Origin: Pseudoglutamicibacter albus
GTDB taxonomy: Bacteria; Actinomycetota; Actinomycetes; Actinomycetales; Micrococcaceae
Length of the DNA stretch: 64,000 nucleotides
Assembly: GCF_031458175.1 (NCBI RefSeq)
Contig: NZ_JAVDXX010000001.1
Coordinates: 2,158,851-2,222,850 of the forward strand
Reading direction: 5' to 3'
The notes below the pieces were generated by a model, which was given only the letters and a program-made list of their open reading frames with translations, did no database searches and was not told the DNA's origin. The position numbers and the translations under genes are program-made. This document shows positions 43,919-53,008 of this stretch, piece by piece (position 1 is the stretch's first letter; each line of letters opens with the position of its first letter).

Positions 43919-45097
43919 TTAGATGTGGCCTTTTTGGATGCCGATTGAGTGTGTGTAGGTGGTGTCGATAGCGTTGTCGTAGAGGGCTGGTCGTCCTGTT
44001 TGGTGGTCGGCTTGGTTCTTGTTGTGGGTCAGGGCTGGTACTTTGGCGAGTTGGTTTTGGCCCCAGTTGGACTGCCTGGCGATTTCTGTTGGATCGTCAG
44101 GCAGTTCTGTTTTCTGGTAGAGCCACCATTCCAGCATTTTTCGTTGGTGTTCTCCGGTTCTGCCGCGGTGGGTGCGGGTGAGCAGTTTCAGTTCGGCGTT
44201 GATCGCGCCTTCAAGGCTGTTGGTGGTGGATTTGATGCGGTGCCGGTGCTGTAGTTCGGTCGGTGGGTTGAGGTAGGTGAACAGGAGGTTGTTACGCCAT
44301 AGGTGTAGCAGGCTGTTGTAGGCCTTACGGGTGTTCGGGTGTGTCCAGGCCCAGTGGCGTTGTTGGGTGATTGGGTCTGTGGTGAAGGTTTTCTGGTTGA
44401 GCCATCTCCGGTAGAAGGTGCCGTATTCATGGAGTTGCCTCGCCCAGGTGGCTGCTTCATCCAGGGTGGTGATCCGGGTCAGGTTCCGTGCTAGTTGATA
44501 GATCGCTTTGCCCGCATCGGTACGCGGGTGTGAGGTGGTGTAGCGTCGTACAACTCGTTGTGCATGCACCAGGCAGCGTTGGATCACGGTGGCAGGCCAG
44601 CATTTCTTGATAGCGCTGGCGGCTCCTTGTCCTCCATCGATGACAGCGATCACTGGTGCGGGGATACGTTGAAGTAGTCGTTGGTAGTCCAGGCTGGTTT
44701 CACGCTTGCACCAGTGCCAGGCCAGGACATGATCGAAGGTGGCTGCCACGATAAGACACCCGGCACCGGTGTAGGTTCCATCGATAAAGATCTGGTCATA
44801 GATCGTCCCGGCGTGTTTGATCATCGGGTCGGGTACTTCAACCAGCCAGCACCAGCTAAACCGTCGCTTCAACGTCGAAGGGCTCACCCCGGCCTGTTGT
44901 GCGGTGTCTTTCAAGCTACGGGTCGAGGTGCAGTGAGCGATGAACTGCTTGAACACTGCTGCTTTGGTGATGTCAGTCCGGGTTTTGGTGCTTGAGGCTC
45001 CACAGAGTTTGCACCGCCACCTTGTCCTACCTTGTGTGGTGGTGCCATTGCGTTTCATATCGCCACCGCAGTGGCATCGTGGTCTGTTCTTCGGCAT
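43919..45097 (-). CDS. IS1249-type transposase, full length
   Basis: 392 residues. An N-terminal zinc ribbon (RCHCGGDMKRN, then RWRCKLCG) and a helix-turn-helix (SLKDTAQQAGVSPSTLKRRF) are followed by a DDE domain: FIDGTYTGAGCLIVAATFD with the first Asp, VIDGGQGAASAIKKCWP with the second, QRCLVHAQRVVRRY, and NSLEGAINAELK with the Glu. This layout is that of the IS1249 group of the IS256 family. Probably active by sequence. Confidence 0.95.
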   Translation of the reverse strand: MPKNRPRCHCGGDMKRNGTTTQGRTRWRCKLCGASSTKTRTDITKAAVFKQFIAHCTSTRSLKDTAQQAGVSPSTLKRRFSWCWLVEVPDPMIKHAGTIYDQIFIDGTYTGAGCLIVAATFDHVLAWHWCKRETSLDYQRLLQRIPAPVIAVIDGGQGAASAIKKCWPATVIQRCLVHAQRVVRRYTTSHPRTDAGKAIYQLARNLTRITTLDEAATWARQLHEYGTFYRRWLNQKTFTTDPITQQRHWAWTHPNTRKAYNSLLHLWRNNLLFTYLNPPTELQHRHRIKSTTNSLEGAINAELKLLTRTHRGRTGEHQRKMLEWWLYQKTELPDDPTEIARQSNWGQNQLAKVPALTHNKNQADHQTGRPALYDNAIDTTYTHSIGIQKGHI

Positions 45098-45251
45098 CCA
45101 GCCACCACACCACTAGCCGGTAGCACATCAAGGGCACCACACCGAGGAATGAACGCTCACACCACCGATATATGCCCAGCAGCCATATATATCCGCTGAA
45201 ACCCGCGCCAACACAGCCGAAAACACCAACCCCAGACACACATTCTGACCC

Positions 45252-46352
45252 TTAACCCTGGTCGGCTTGGTTCTTGTTGTGGGTCAGGGCTGGTACTTTG
45301 GCGAGTTGGTTTTGGCCCCAGTTGGACTGCCTGGCGATTTCTGTTGGATCGTCAGGCAGTTCTGTTTTCTGGTAGAGCCACCATTCCAGCATTTTTCGTT
45401 GGTGTTCTCCGGTTCTGCCGCGGTGGGTGCGGGTGAGCAGTTTCAGTTCGGCGTTGATCGCGCCTTCAAGGCTGTTGGTGGTGGATTTGATGCGGTGCCG
45501 GTGCTGTAGTTCGGTCGGTGGGTTGAGGTAGGTGAACAGGAGGTTGTTACGCCATAGGTGTAGCAGGCTGTTGTAGGCCTTACGGGTGTTCGGGTGTGTC
45601 CAGGCCCAGTGGCGTTGTTGGGTGATTGGGTCTGTGGTGAAGGTTTTCTGGTTGAGCCATCTCCGGTAGAAGGTGCCGTATTCATGGAGTTGCCTCGCCC
45701 AGGTGGCTGCTTCATCCAGGGTGGTGATCCGGGTCAGGTTCCGTGCTAGTTGATAGATCGCTTTGCCCGCATCGGTACGCGGGTGTGAGGTGGTGTAGCG
45801 TCGTACAACTCGTTGTGCATGCACCAGGCAGCGTTGGATCACGGTGGCAGGCCAGCATTTCTTGATAGCGCTGGCGGCTCCTTGTCCTCCATCGATGACA
45901 GCGATCACTGGTGCGGGGATACGTTGAAGTAGTCGTTGGTAGTCCAGGCTGGTTTCACGCTTGCACCAGTGCCAGGCCAGGACATGATCGAAGGTGGCTG
46001 CCACGATAAGACACCCGGCACCGGTGTAGGTTCCATCGATAAAGATCTGGTCATAGATCGTCCCGGCGTGTTTGATCATCGGGTCGGGTACTTCAACCAG
46101 CCAGCACCAGCTAAACCGTCGCTTCAACGTCGAAGGGCTCACCCCGGCCTGTTGTGCGGTGTCTTTCAAGCTACGGGTCGAGGTGCAGTGAGCGATGAAC
46201 TGCTTGAACACTGCTGCTTTGGTGATGTCAGTCCGGGTTTTGGTGCTTGAGGCTCCACAGAGTTTGCACCGCCACCTTGTCCTACCTTGTGTGGTGGTGC
46301 CATTGCGTTTCATATCGCCACCGCAGTGGCATCGTGGTCTGTTCTTCGGCAT
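45252..46352 (-). pseudogene. IS1249-type transposase, truncated second copy
   Basis: 366 residues. Identical to the full copy up to NKNQAD, after which the frame enters the neighbouring IS end and stops (QG, stop). It lost the last 28 residues of the intact protein. The DDE residues are retained, so the product could still be partly functional, but its own left end is gone. Confidence 0.9.
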
Positions 46353-46521
46353 CCAGCCACCACACCACTAGCCGGTAGCACATCAAGGGCACCACACCGA
46401 GGAATGAACGCTCACACCACCGATATATGCCCAGCAGCCATATATATCCGCTGAAACCCGCGCCAACACAGCCGAAAACACCAACCCCAGACACACATTC
46501 TGACCCTTAACCCTACGATGC

Positions 46522-47359
46522 GGTGCAGGCCGGGTATTCTGCCCCCGTCGGCGATGCCGTGAGCTGGCTTGTATCAGCCTAGGTGTTTTTGGATTCGGTC
46601 CCCGGCTAGCGGTCACGCCTAGTGCTTCGGAAGCGCTTGGCTGGCTTGGAATCCGATCAGGGAATCATTCCAAAGGGCGCAATCATGACACATGAAAAAC
46701 GTAGCGCTATCGCCGAGTACCAGCCTTGGCCCTTACCTCCGGGCTAGCGGCTTGTGGAACCAATGACAATGCTAAGCCTGCCGAAACGCCCGGCCTAGAA
46801 CCCGTCTGTCCCGGGAACCTTGCCCGAGGTAGCTAAACAGGAAAGTAAAGTTGGTCCCAGGGAAGATTCAGCTAGCCCTGGAGAGGCTGGAGCGCGGCGT
46901 CGACCAAATACGACTCACTGTCATTCAGAAGCCACAAAACCGCCACCCTGGGAACCACAAACGAGTCGAACAATTCCCCTGAGCCACTTTGCATTCTTGT
47001 GTATAGTTCTTCTCAAGCAACGCTGGTGCTTGTCGGGGCAGTACTTTCAGGGCCTATCTATATGGAGAAGTCCCCACTGGAATGAAAGCCATGCCTACTA
47101 CTTCGGCTGAAGCTAAGCTGCTTACTTGATCACTGCATTATGGAGGCGCGGAGAACGACGCGGATTGGAGTCATATAGACGACTCTGTTCTTCAGCGATT
47201 CCGGACCAAAGGTGAATCGGGCGTTACGAATGTGCGGTGTCCCATAGCAACCCTTACTTTCAGTAAGTTTGGAACTGCTGAAAATTCTGACAGATGGTCC
47301 CGACGGAAGGGAGACTCGGGTGGCTCTCCGTAGAAATTTGACAGTTAGCACCTGAGAAT
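46522..47359. other. Degenerate region between the IS and the MFS gene
   Basis: Contains a block (about 46575-46630) that matches the upstream region of the locus B lipoprotein (about 49325-49388; shared GGATTC, CCCGG-TAGC and GTCACGCCT), then the decayed lipoprotein gene, then about 500 bp with no recognisable gene and lower GC leading into the MFS gene. Confidence 0.6.
46685..46860 (+). pseudogene. Decayed DUF6318-like lipoprotein
   Basis: Starts ATGACACATGAAAAACG, next to GGGCGCAATC, clearly related to the locus B start (GGGCGCCATCATGACAAACC). Later blocks match the lipobox region (GCTAGCGGCTTGTGGAACC) and the hinge (GTCCCGGGAACCTTGCCCGA, then AGGTAGCTAAACAGGAAAG), but stops, frameshifts and a missing linker break it, and no C-terminal domain follows. 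Confidence 0.8.
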
Positions 47360-48559
47360 ATGCTTGAGGTTTTAAGAAATAGGCTTTACAGAATTTTCTT
47401 CTACAGCTTTACGCTGGGGAATTTTGCAGAAGGTCTCCTGGTAGTGACTACGCCATTCCTTATCCTCCGAACCACCGGCAGACCCGCCGACGTGGGCATA
47501 GGGTTAGCGGCGCAAACCATAGGAGTGCTATGCGCGCTTCTCCCAGGGGGCACCTTGGCGGATAGGTTCTCGAAGATAAAGATAATTTCTCTATCTTATA
47601 TATTAGGTGCACTATCTTTGCTGCCAGTATTCCTATTGAATAGCGTCCAGAATAATATTGTCTTATTAGCGTTATGCTTATTTATGTTTGGCGTGTCTAC
47701 TGCAATCTATGGGCCTATAAGTGATTCGTTGACGCCAGATTTAGTAGATGAAAGCAACTTACATAGAGCTAATTCTGTCGAGTCATTTAGTCAGCGCGTT
47801 GGGCAAGGTATGGCAGGTCCAGTAGCTGGTGGCATTCTGATAGCTCTAGATATGGGCACTATCTCTTACGCGATTGCTAGCATGTCGCTCCTTCTTGCGG
47901 CAGTAAGCATTAGAAGGATAAATATTCCGACACTTAATACTAGGGATGAAGATGGGCAGGGGCCATCTTGGTCAAGCGCCTTGAGATTTCTTAGAAAATG
48001 GCCTTCGTTTACGCTGCTTCTCGTGTGGGTCAGCGTCGCGGTGATGCTGCAGATGGGAGCGAAGCCTGTAGTAAATACAACCTGGGCAGATGGCTATCAG
48101 GGTGGATCTATGATTTATGGATCTGCATTGGCTATTGGCGCTGTAGCTTCGCTAGCAACAAGTGTGATTGTCGGCAATGCACGCCTACCTAAAAATTACG
48201 TTCTATGCATGATTCTATGCTGGTCTATTGGGTCCTCAGCGGTAATCATCTTATTGTTTAACAAAAGTGCAACTGCATTTGCGGTTACATTTATTGTGTC
48301 AAGTATATTTCTAACTATTGGCAATATATACTGGTCGACATTCATGCAAAAGAGTATCCCTCGGGCACTATTGCCTAGAATGCTAAGTATAGATTGGTTT
48401 GCGTCGCTCGCGCTTGTTCCTCTGGGAGCAGCTTTGGCTGGTTTTGGTTTAGAGCGCATAGGACTAGAGAAGATGTTTCTCGTACTATCCACTCCAATCC
48501 TATTTAGCGGTTTTATAATGATGATTCTGATGCGACGCTCGTTTGCGCTACGCGAATAA
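47360..48559 (+). CDS. MFS efflux transporter, AT-rich
   Basis: 399 residues, 12 predicted membrane segments. The conserved loop 2-3 motif is GGTLADRFSKIKII, typical of drug/macrolide-type MFS exporters; YGPISDSLTPDLVDESNLHRANS is the other family block. Codon use (many ATA, TTA, AGA) and low GC are unlike the surrounding genes, so it is probably acquired. It lies next to an IS and in a stretch of decayed genes. Substrate cannot be read from sequence. Confidence 0.85.
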   Translation: MLEVLRNRLYRIFFYSFTLGNFAEGLLVVTTPFLILRTTGRPADVGIGLAAQTIGVLCALLPGGTLADRFSKIKIISLSYILGALSLLPVFLLNSVQNNIVLLALCLFMFGVSTAIYGPISDSLTPDLVDESNLHRANSVESFSQRVGQGMAGPVAGGILIALDMGTISYAIASMSLLLAAVSIRRINIPTLNTRDEDGQGPSWSSALRFLRKWPSFTLLLVWVSVAVMLQMGAKPVVNTTWADGYQGGSMIYGSALAIGAVASLATSVIVGNARLPKNYVLCMILCWSIGSSAVIILLFNKSATAFAVTFIVSSIFLTIGNIYWSTFMQKSIPRALLPRMLSIDWFASLALVPLGAALAGFGLERIGLEKMFLVLSTPILFSGFIMMILMRRSFALRE

Positions 48560-48607
48560 TGAACCACCGACATGCCCATGAGCCATGTACCAGGAAGCTC
48601 CACCGAG

Positions 48608-48645
48608 AAGGCATCTCCTCTACTGAAACATGAGGGTGCCTTTTC
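48608..48645 (+). terminator. Terminator after the MFS gene
   Basis: AAGGCA (48608-48613) with CCTC pairs with GAGG and TGCCTT, ending in TGCCTTTTC; small internal mismatches. Confidence 0.65.
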
Positions 48646-49194
48646 GATAAGGTCTACACCGTGAATGCCACCAAAATCCGATATGCAAGGGTCTCCACCA
48701 GCGACTAAGCTGACCAACCCCAGGACATGTCCTTAGCTGCTGCTACTTACTGGCAGAGCTGCACCGACAGCAACAGAACTGGCCGAGCCATGCCCGTCCT
48801 TAAGGCGGAGTAGATCTGAACGCTCAGCGAGTAGAAGACGCTTTCACTGCCTGGGGTCTGGACTGCTTGGGACCTAACTCGTGCTGGCTCTCAGAACCGT
48901 TAAAGGACCTAGAGCCTTGGGGCGCCTTCTTTGAATCGCTCACTGAAGGTATAGGTAATTCGCAGAGCCTGCGAGAGCTACCGTTCTATATTCTTGTTGC
49001 TATGTTGGGATGAAATTGACCTTGACTTCTGGGCGCACTAAAGCCGGAACGGCAACGATGAGGGAAGGGTGGAGCTGATGTTGCCCCTGGTTGCCCGTCT
49101 CGTTTGTCTGAGGAGTAACGCTTGCAGCCTATTCCAGTTCGCAGGTTAATCCGGTGACGAGCAGAGCGTGGACGAAGCGAGAGCCGGCGGGGTA

Positions 49195-49270
49195 TCGCTC
49201 GGTATGAGCGTTCATTCCTCGGTGTGGTGTTGTTGCGGAGGTACCGGCTGGTGGTGTGCTTGTTGGTTGA
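49195..49270 (+). mobile_element. Remnant of an IS1249-type right end
   Basis: GAGCGTTCATTCCTCGGTGT and, further on, TACCGGCTGGTGGTGTG match the region before the transposase start of the intact IS (reverse complement of about 46345-46420), with about 85-90% identity in the first block and none of the transposase. It points the opposite way to the intact copies. Confidence 0.75.
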
Positions 49271-49540
49271 AGGACTCGACCTGAGCTAACCCGCGTCCCC
49301 CCTCCTATCGCTACCGAGTGTTGGTCTACATCAGTCTTTTCATTTTGGATTCTGTTCCCGGTTAGCAGTCACGCCTGATCCTGTCCGGAGTACCGGACAG
49401 AGATTACCAGGGCTCGAACCGTTCTTCACTACTCGCCCTCCCCGCGTTCATGCGGAAGTTGGACTAATCCGGCTGCAACTGAAGTGTGAAAGAAAAATTT
49501 CATTTTGTTCTTCTATGGTGCTTTTAGATGCGCTTGGCTA

Positions 49541-49573
49541 CCTTAGATCTCAAACAGAAACACATGCCTAAGG
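49541..49573 (+). promoter_or_regulatory. Leader hairpin covering the ribosome-binding site (locus B)
   Basis: CCTTAGA (49541-49547) pairs with CCTAAGG (49567-49573), six of seven bases, the latter overlapping the AAGGGG ribosome-binding site. Same position and flanks as in locus A. Confidence 0.55.
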
Positions 49574-49582
49574 GGCGCCATC

Positions 49583-50311
49583 ATGACAAACCTAAAACGC
49601 AACGCTATCGCCACAGTCTTAGCGCTCAGCCTCGCTTCCGGTCTGGCTGCCTGCGGCACCAATGACGATGCGAAGCCCGGCGAAGCGGCTACTTCAGTTG
49701 CAGAATCAACGTCAACTAGCCCAGGTGGCAACGAAGCGGAAGACAAAGAAGCGAGGGGTAAAGGCACTTCCGGTAGTGGCAAGGGCTCTGGGAATTCGAA
49801 ACCTTCCGCGAGCCCGTCACCGAAGGGCCCATATAAGCCCGCGACCCCGAAACGACCTGCTCAGAACGTGCCGGTCCCCGGACCCTTGCCTGAGGTAGCG
49901 AAAGAGGAAAGCAAGGCAGGTCAGATCGCTTTCGTTGAGCATTGGCTGAAAGAGCTCAACTATGCCTGGGAAGTCGGCTCCTTCCGTAAAGAGTTCTGGG
50001 ATATCACCTCGTCTGACTGCAACTACTGCAAGAAAGTCGACAAGACGCTCTCACGAGTGCAGAAGCACAACGCATGGACCGTCGGCGGAAAGATTCGTTA
50101 CGAAAACATCCAAGCACCAAATAAGGAACTCGACAGCGGGATGTTCTACGTGACATTTTCCGCGCACGAAGATAAGCGCTCCTACTATGTGCCAGGAAAA
50201 TCAAAAGCAGCCCAGACAGTGCCCGCTAATTCAACTGACGATGGCATGTTGAAACTAGAACGAAAGAATGGCCGCTGGAAAGTGGAAGGGCTCTACGGTG
50301 CCAAGAAATAA
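49583..50311 (+). CDS. DUF6318-like lipoprotein, copy B1
   Basis: 242 residues. Lipobox LAAC (Cys24); linker rich in Ser, Glu, Gly and Lys; hinge PYKPATPKRPAQNVPVPGPL; NTF2-like C-terminal domain with DCNYCKK as the CxYC motif. N-terminus and hinge are close to those of A1 and A2; the C-terminal domain differs from both but is nearest to the fragment at 51470. Translationally coupled to the PKD-like gene that follows. Confidence 0.82.
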   Translation: MTNLKRNAIATVLALSLASGLAACGTNDDAKPGEAATSVAESTSTSPGGNEAEDKEARGKGTSGSGKGSGNSKPSASPSPKGPYKPATPKRPAQNVPVPGPLPEVAKEESKAGQIAFVEHWLKELNYAWEVGSFRKEFWDITSSDCNYCKKVDKTLSRVQKHNAWTVGGKIRYENIQAPNKELDSGMFYVTFSAHEDKRSYYVPGKSKAAQTVPANSTDDGMLKLERKNGRWKVEGLYGAKK

Positions 50312-51425
50312 CTCGCGCAAAAAGACGAATGCTCTTCTTCCATCAACAATTTGTGCCTTCCTTATTTTCGCTGGGAGTGAGGCGCATGCTGTTGATGTCA
50401 GTTTTCAAGACCAGGGTGTTGAGACAAGTAATCACATCGAGCAAAACACTAGTGAAGAGACACAGACAGAAGCCTCCTACAGCGGAAACAACGCGGCGGC
50501 TGCACCTAAGGTTTTTGGGAAGCGTTTGTTGTGGGATCCAGCCTGTACCCCGGCCGCGTTGGACCGGTCAGGCGCGGTGACCGGTTCTACCAAGGTTGCT
50601 GGTAGTGACCTGCATGTGGCTGAGGTGCAGGATCCTGTAGCTCGTAACGCTGCTAAAACCCAGGCCTGCACCCGCCGAGCAGTTGATGAGTGCGGTCAAC
50701 GTGACGACTTGCTCTACACCACCAACACCGCCACCACCCAACTCGCCTGCCGCGCCAAAAACAAACCATCTAAGAATGGTGCCCCACCTGAGCAGGCCCC
50801 GCTGACGATTACCGAAATCCGCACCCTTGTCGCGACCGAAACCAAACGCATCCGCATCCACCCCGGAGCAGTCACCACCGATGCGATCAAACCCAACACC
50901 CTCACCACCGCCTGGACCAACTTCTACCTCACCAACCCCAAACACAACACCGACGACAAGAACGGCAAAGCCGGTAAAGACACTGCCTCTGGTGGTGTTG
51001 ATGGTGTGGTGCGGGAAACCATCGACGTTCTCGGTGAGAACGTCACCGTCGAGCTGACGCCGATCAAGTATCGGTGGAAATACGGCGATGGCGAGGCACG
51101 CACTTCTAGAACCGCAGGGAAAATGCTGCCCACACGTGCGGATGTGTGGGAGAAGGAAACCCCGACCTCTCACATGTACCAGAAACGAGGAACCTACCGG
51201 GTGGAAGCCACCGTGACCTATGCCGGGAAGTACTCCCTGGATAACGGTGAAACCTGGGACACCATCCCAGGAACCTTGGAAACCCAAGCTACGCCCCTAG
51301 ATATACGGGTGTGGAGTATGAGGTCAGTCAATGTCTCAGGTCCCTGCCAACCAGGCAACCCCAATGATGACCCGACCTGCAAAATACAAGACTTCACCAT
51401 CTTCAAACCCCGCCAAACACGCTAA
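50298..51425 (+). CDS. Secreted PKD-like protein, copy B1
   Basis: 375 residues from a GTG that overlaps the lipoprotein stop by 14 bases. Signal peptide (about 1-30), a variable segment, FGKRLLWDPACTPAALDRSG, the paired Cys region, and a PKD-like domain with YRWKYGDGEARTS. From about residue 70 on it is nearly identical to A1, and over the last part in DNA as well (2 differences in the last 87 bases), while the signal and first 50 residues differ. This mosaic suggests gene conversion. Confidence 0.8.
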   Translation: MPRNNSRKKTNALLPSTICAFLIFAGSEAHAVDVSFQDQGVETSNHIEQNTSEETQTEASYSGNNAAAAPKVFGKRLLWDPACTPAALDRSGAVTGSTKVAGSDLHVAEVQDPVARNAAKTQACTRRAVDECGQRDDLLYTTNTATTQLACRAKNKPSKNGAPPEQAPLTITEIRTLVATETKRIRIHPGAVTTDAIKPNTLTTAWTNFYLTNPKHNTDDKNGKAGKDTASGGVDGVVRETIDVLGENVTVELTPIKYRWKYGDGEARTSRTAGKMLPTRADVWEKETPTSHMYQKRGTYRVEATVTYAGKYSLDNGETWDTIPGTLETQATPLDIRVWSMRSVNVSGPCQPGNPNDDPTCKIQDFTIFKPRQTR

Positions 51426-51466
51426 CCCCCACCACAACACGACACGGACGAAATGAGGCACCTTCA

Positions 51467-51810
51467 TGCCAGAAAGAATTCTGGGACATCACCTCACCAA
51501 AGTGTCAATACTGTAAAGCCGAGGACGAAGTTTTCTCGCGCATGAAGAAAGACAAAGCCTGGGTGGTCGGCGGAAAGGTGCGTTTAGAAGACGTGCGCAT
51601 ACCAAATAAAAGCTCAAGAACGGGAACTATTACGTGACGTTCACTTGGCCTGTCGAGAAACAATCCTTCTACAGGCCCGGGAAAACAAAACCAGTCCAAA
51701 CAATAGAGGCGGCTTGGACTGACGATGCCGCTCTGGTCTTGGGGCGCAAAGCAGACGGTTGGAGAATGCGCGGGTTTTACGCAATCGAAGATTTGCCGCG
51801 AGGGAAGTAA
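51467..51810 (+). pseudogene. Truncated lipoprotein, copy B2
   Basis: After the 40-bp spacer that also follows PKD-like copy A2 (CCCCCACCACAACACGACAC), an ATG leads directly into GAATTCTGGGACATCACC, the start of the C-terminal domain. The signal peptide and hinge (about 130 codons) are missing and at least one frameshift lies near 51615-51630. Remains include CQYCKA, WVVGGKVRLEDVRIPNK, YYVTFTWPVEKQSFY and WRMRGFYAIED. The locus once held a second lipoprotein like locus A. Confidence 0.85.
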
Positions 51811-51862
51811 GCATACCTCGCAAGCGCGGGGTAGCGACTAGCCCTACACAATGTGGGGGTCG

Positions 51863-52984
51863 CTAACCCGCGTGCGCCCACATCGAAATCGAATCCCACC
51901 GCCGCCGCAAACGGAAATAAGCAGCCACGGCACCAGCCATGTCCGCGTCCATCAACGCATCCAACCCATCGGCGACATCCAAAACCGAATCATCCGGCCA
52001 CGCCCTAGCCGTCAACAAACCATAATCCAACTCAACAACCGAATCCGGATGGAACTGCTGCAACCAGTCATGCAACTCCACAGCCGAAGCCAACAACCCA
52101 GTCGGGTCCACCGCATCGACATCATCCATGCCAGAACCGTCGACGAAACCAGTGGCATCGACGTCCTCGTCCGCTTCCCCGTCCTCTGCAGGACTGCCGC
52201 CCCATGAATCACCCTCGCCGAAGCCATCATCGTCGGTGACCATCGAAATCGAAGACAACGCGGCAACGGCATACGCCGCCCGCTCCAGAGCCAACACCAA
52301 AGGAACCCGAACCGCAACCGAGAGCGGCTGCGAATCCTCGCCCTCGACGACCTCCTCCTCATCGCCGGAACGGAACAACGCGAACCAACTCAACGGGATC
52401 CGCCACGTAGACATCCGCGTGTACAACGGCGACTCAGCAAGCCACATCCCGTGTTCCTGCAAACGCTCACTATGCGCCGCGGCCGAAGCCGGAGGGAACC
52501 ACACATCTAAAGCGTCCTCAGGCACGTAGTCCTCCAGCAAAGACGCAGCGATACCCGCACGCAACGGCTCCTGCGCCGGGCAAAACATCACGACATCGCC
52601 ATGCTCCCTATCGAGCACAATCATGCGATACTGCTCAACAGTCCCATGCGGAAACGGATCCACCCGCGGACGCGAAATACGCGCCAAAGAACGCCACAAC
52701 GCGGCCTCGTCATCAAACGATGCATCCAACGTGTGCCCTGGCGTAGCAATCAACAACTGCTCAGCGTCATCGAAACTAGCCAACGGCGAATACACGCGCA
52801 AATATGCGGTGGGAGGCATATTACGACGCGCGCCCACCGGCATACGCGGAAACCCGCCAGCGCCGCCGTTGTTGCCAGAGTTGCAGGCGCCACCAGCGCC
52901 GCCGTTGTCGCCAGAGTTGCCGGCGCTATCAGTGCCGCCAGCCCCAGCGCCGCCGCCCGCATCGTCGTCTGAGAAAGTCCCCAT
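51863..52984 (-). CDS. Conserved hypothetical protein
   Basis: 373 residues. A Gly/Asn-rich N-terminus (residues about 8-45) built from a duplicated 12-residue unit is followed by an SseB-like-looking but unassigned domain (PTAYLRVYSPLASFDDAEQL), a second half with acidic insert (about 255-295), and a helical C-terminus. No signal peptide or membrane helix. Function unknown; in an operon-like position after xthA on the same strand (24-bp gap). Confidence 0.7.
   Translation of the reverse strand: MGTFSDDDAGGGAGAGGTDSAGNSGDNGGAGGACNSGNNGGAGGFPRMPVGARRNMPPTAYLRVYSPLASFDDAEQLLIATPGHTLDASFDDEAALWRSLARISRPRVDPFPHGTVEQYRMIVLDREHGDVVMFCPAQEPLRAGIAASLLEDYVPEDALDVWFPPASAAAHSERLQEHGMWLAESPLYTRMSTWRIPLSWFALFRSGDEEEVVEGEDSQPLSVAVRVPLVLALERAAYAVAALSSISMVTDDDGFGEGDSWGGSPAEDGEADEDVDATGFVDGSGMDDVDAVDPTGLLASAVELHDWLQQFHPDSVVELDYGLLTARAWPDDSVLDVADGLDALMDADMAGAVAAYFRLRRRWDSISMWAHAG
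52857..52928 (-). repeat. 36-bp coding tandem repeat
   Basis: Two 36-bp units (52857-52892 and 52893-52928) differ at a few positions and encode CNSGNNGGAGGF and GNSGDNGGAGGA. A third partial unit follows. Slippage-prone Gly-rich tract. Confidence 0.85.
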
Positions 52985-53008
52985 CAGAGCGCTAGACCTA
53001 GCAGGACC

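Larger units (their letters stand above)
43865..46521. mobile_element. Tandem IS1249-type (IS256 family) insertion, one full and one truncated copy
   Basis: The target duplication TACGATGC lies at both outer borders (43865-43872 and 46514-46521), so the whole 2641-bp block sits in one target. The full copy is 43873-45258 (1386 bp), with terminal inverted repeats GGGTTAAGGGTCA and TGACCCTTAACCC. The second copy, 45259-46513, is identical throughout what I compared, but lacks the first 131 bp (it starts at the equivalent of 44004) and abuts the first with no target duplication between them. Confidence 0.95.
48560..49582. other. Gene graveyard between MFS gene and locus B
   Basis: About 1 kb without an intact gene. 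It holds the MFS terminator, a short stretch near 49005-49130 that reads like a broken protein-coding remnant (ATTGACCTTGACTTCTGG and on), the IS remnant at 49199, a block shared with 46575-46630, and the conserved promoter/leader of the lipoprotein from about 49490. Confidence 0.6.
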
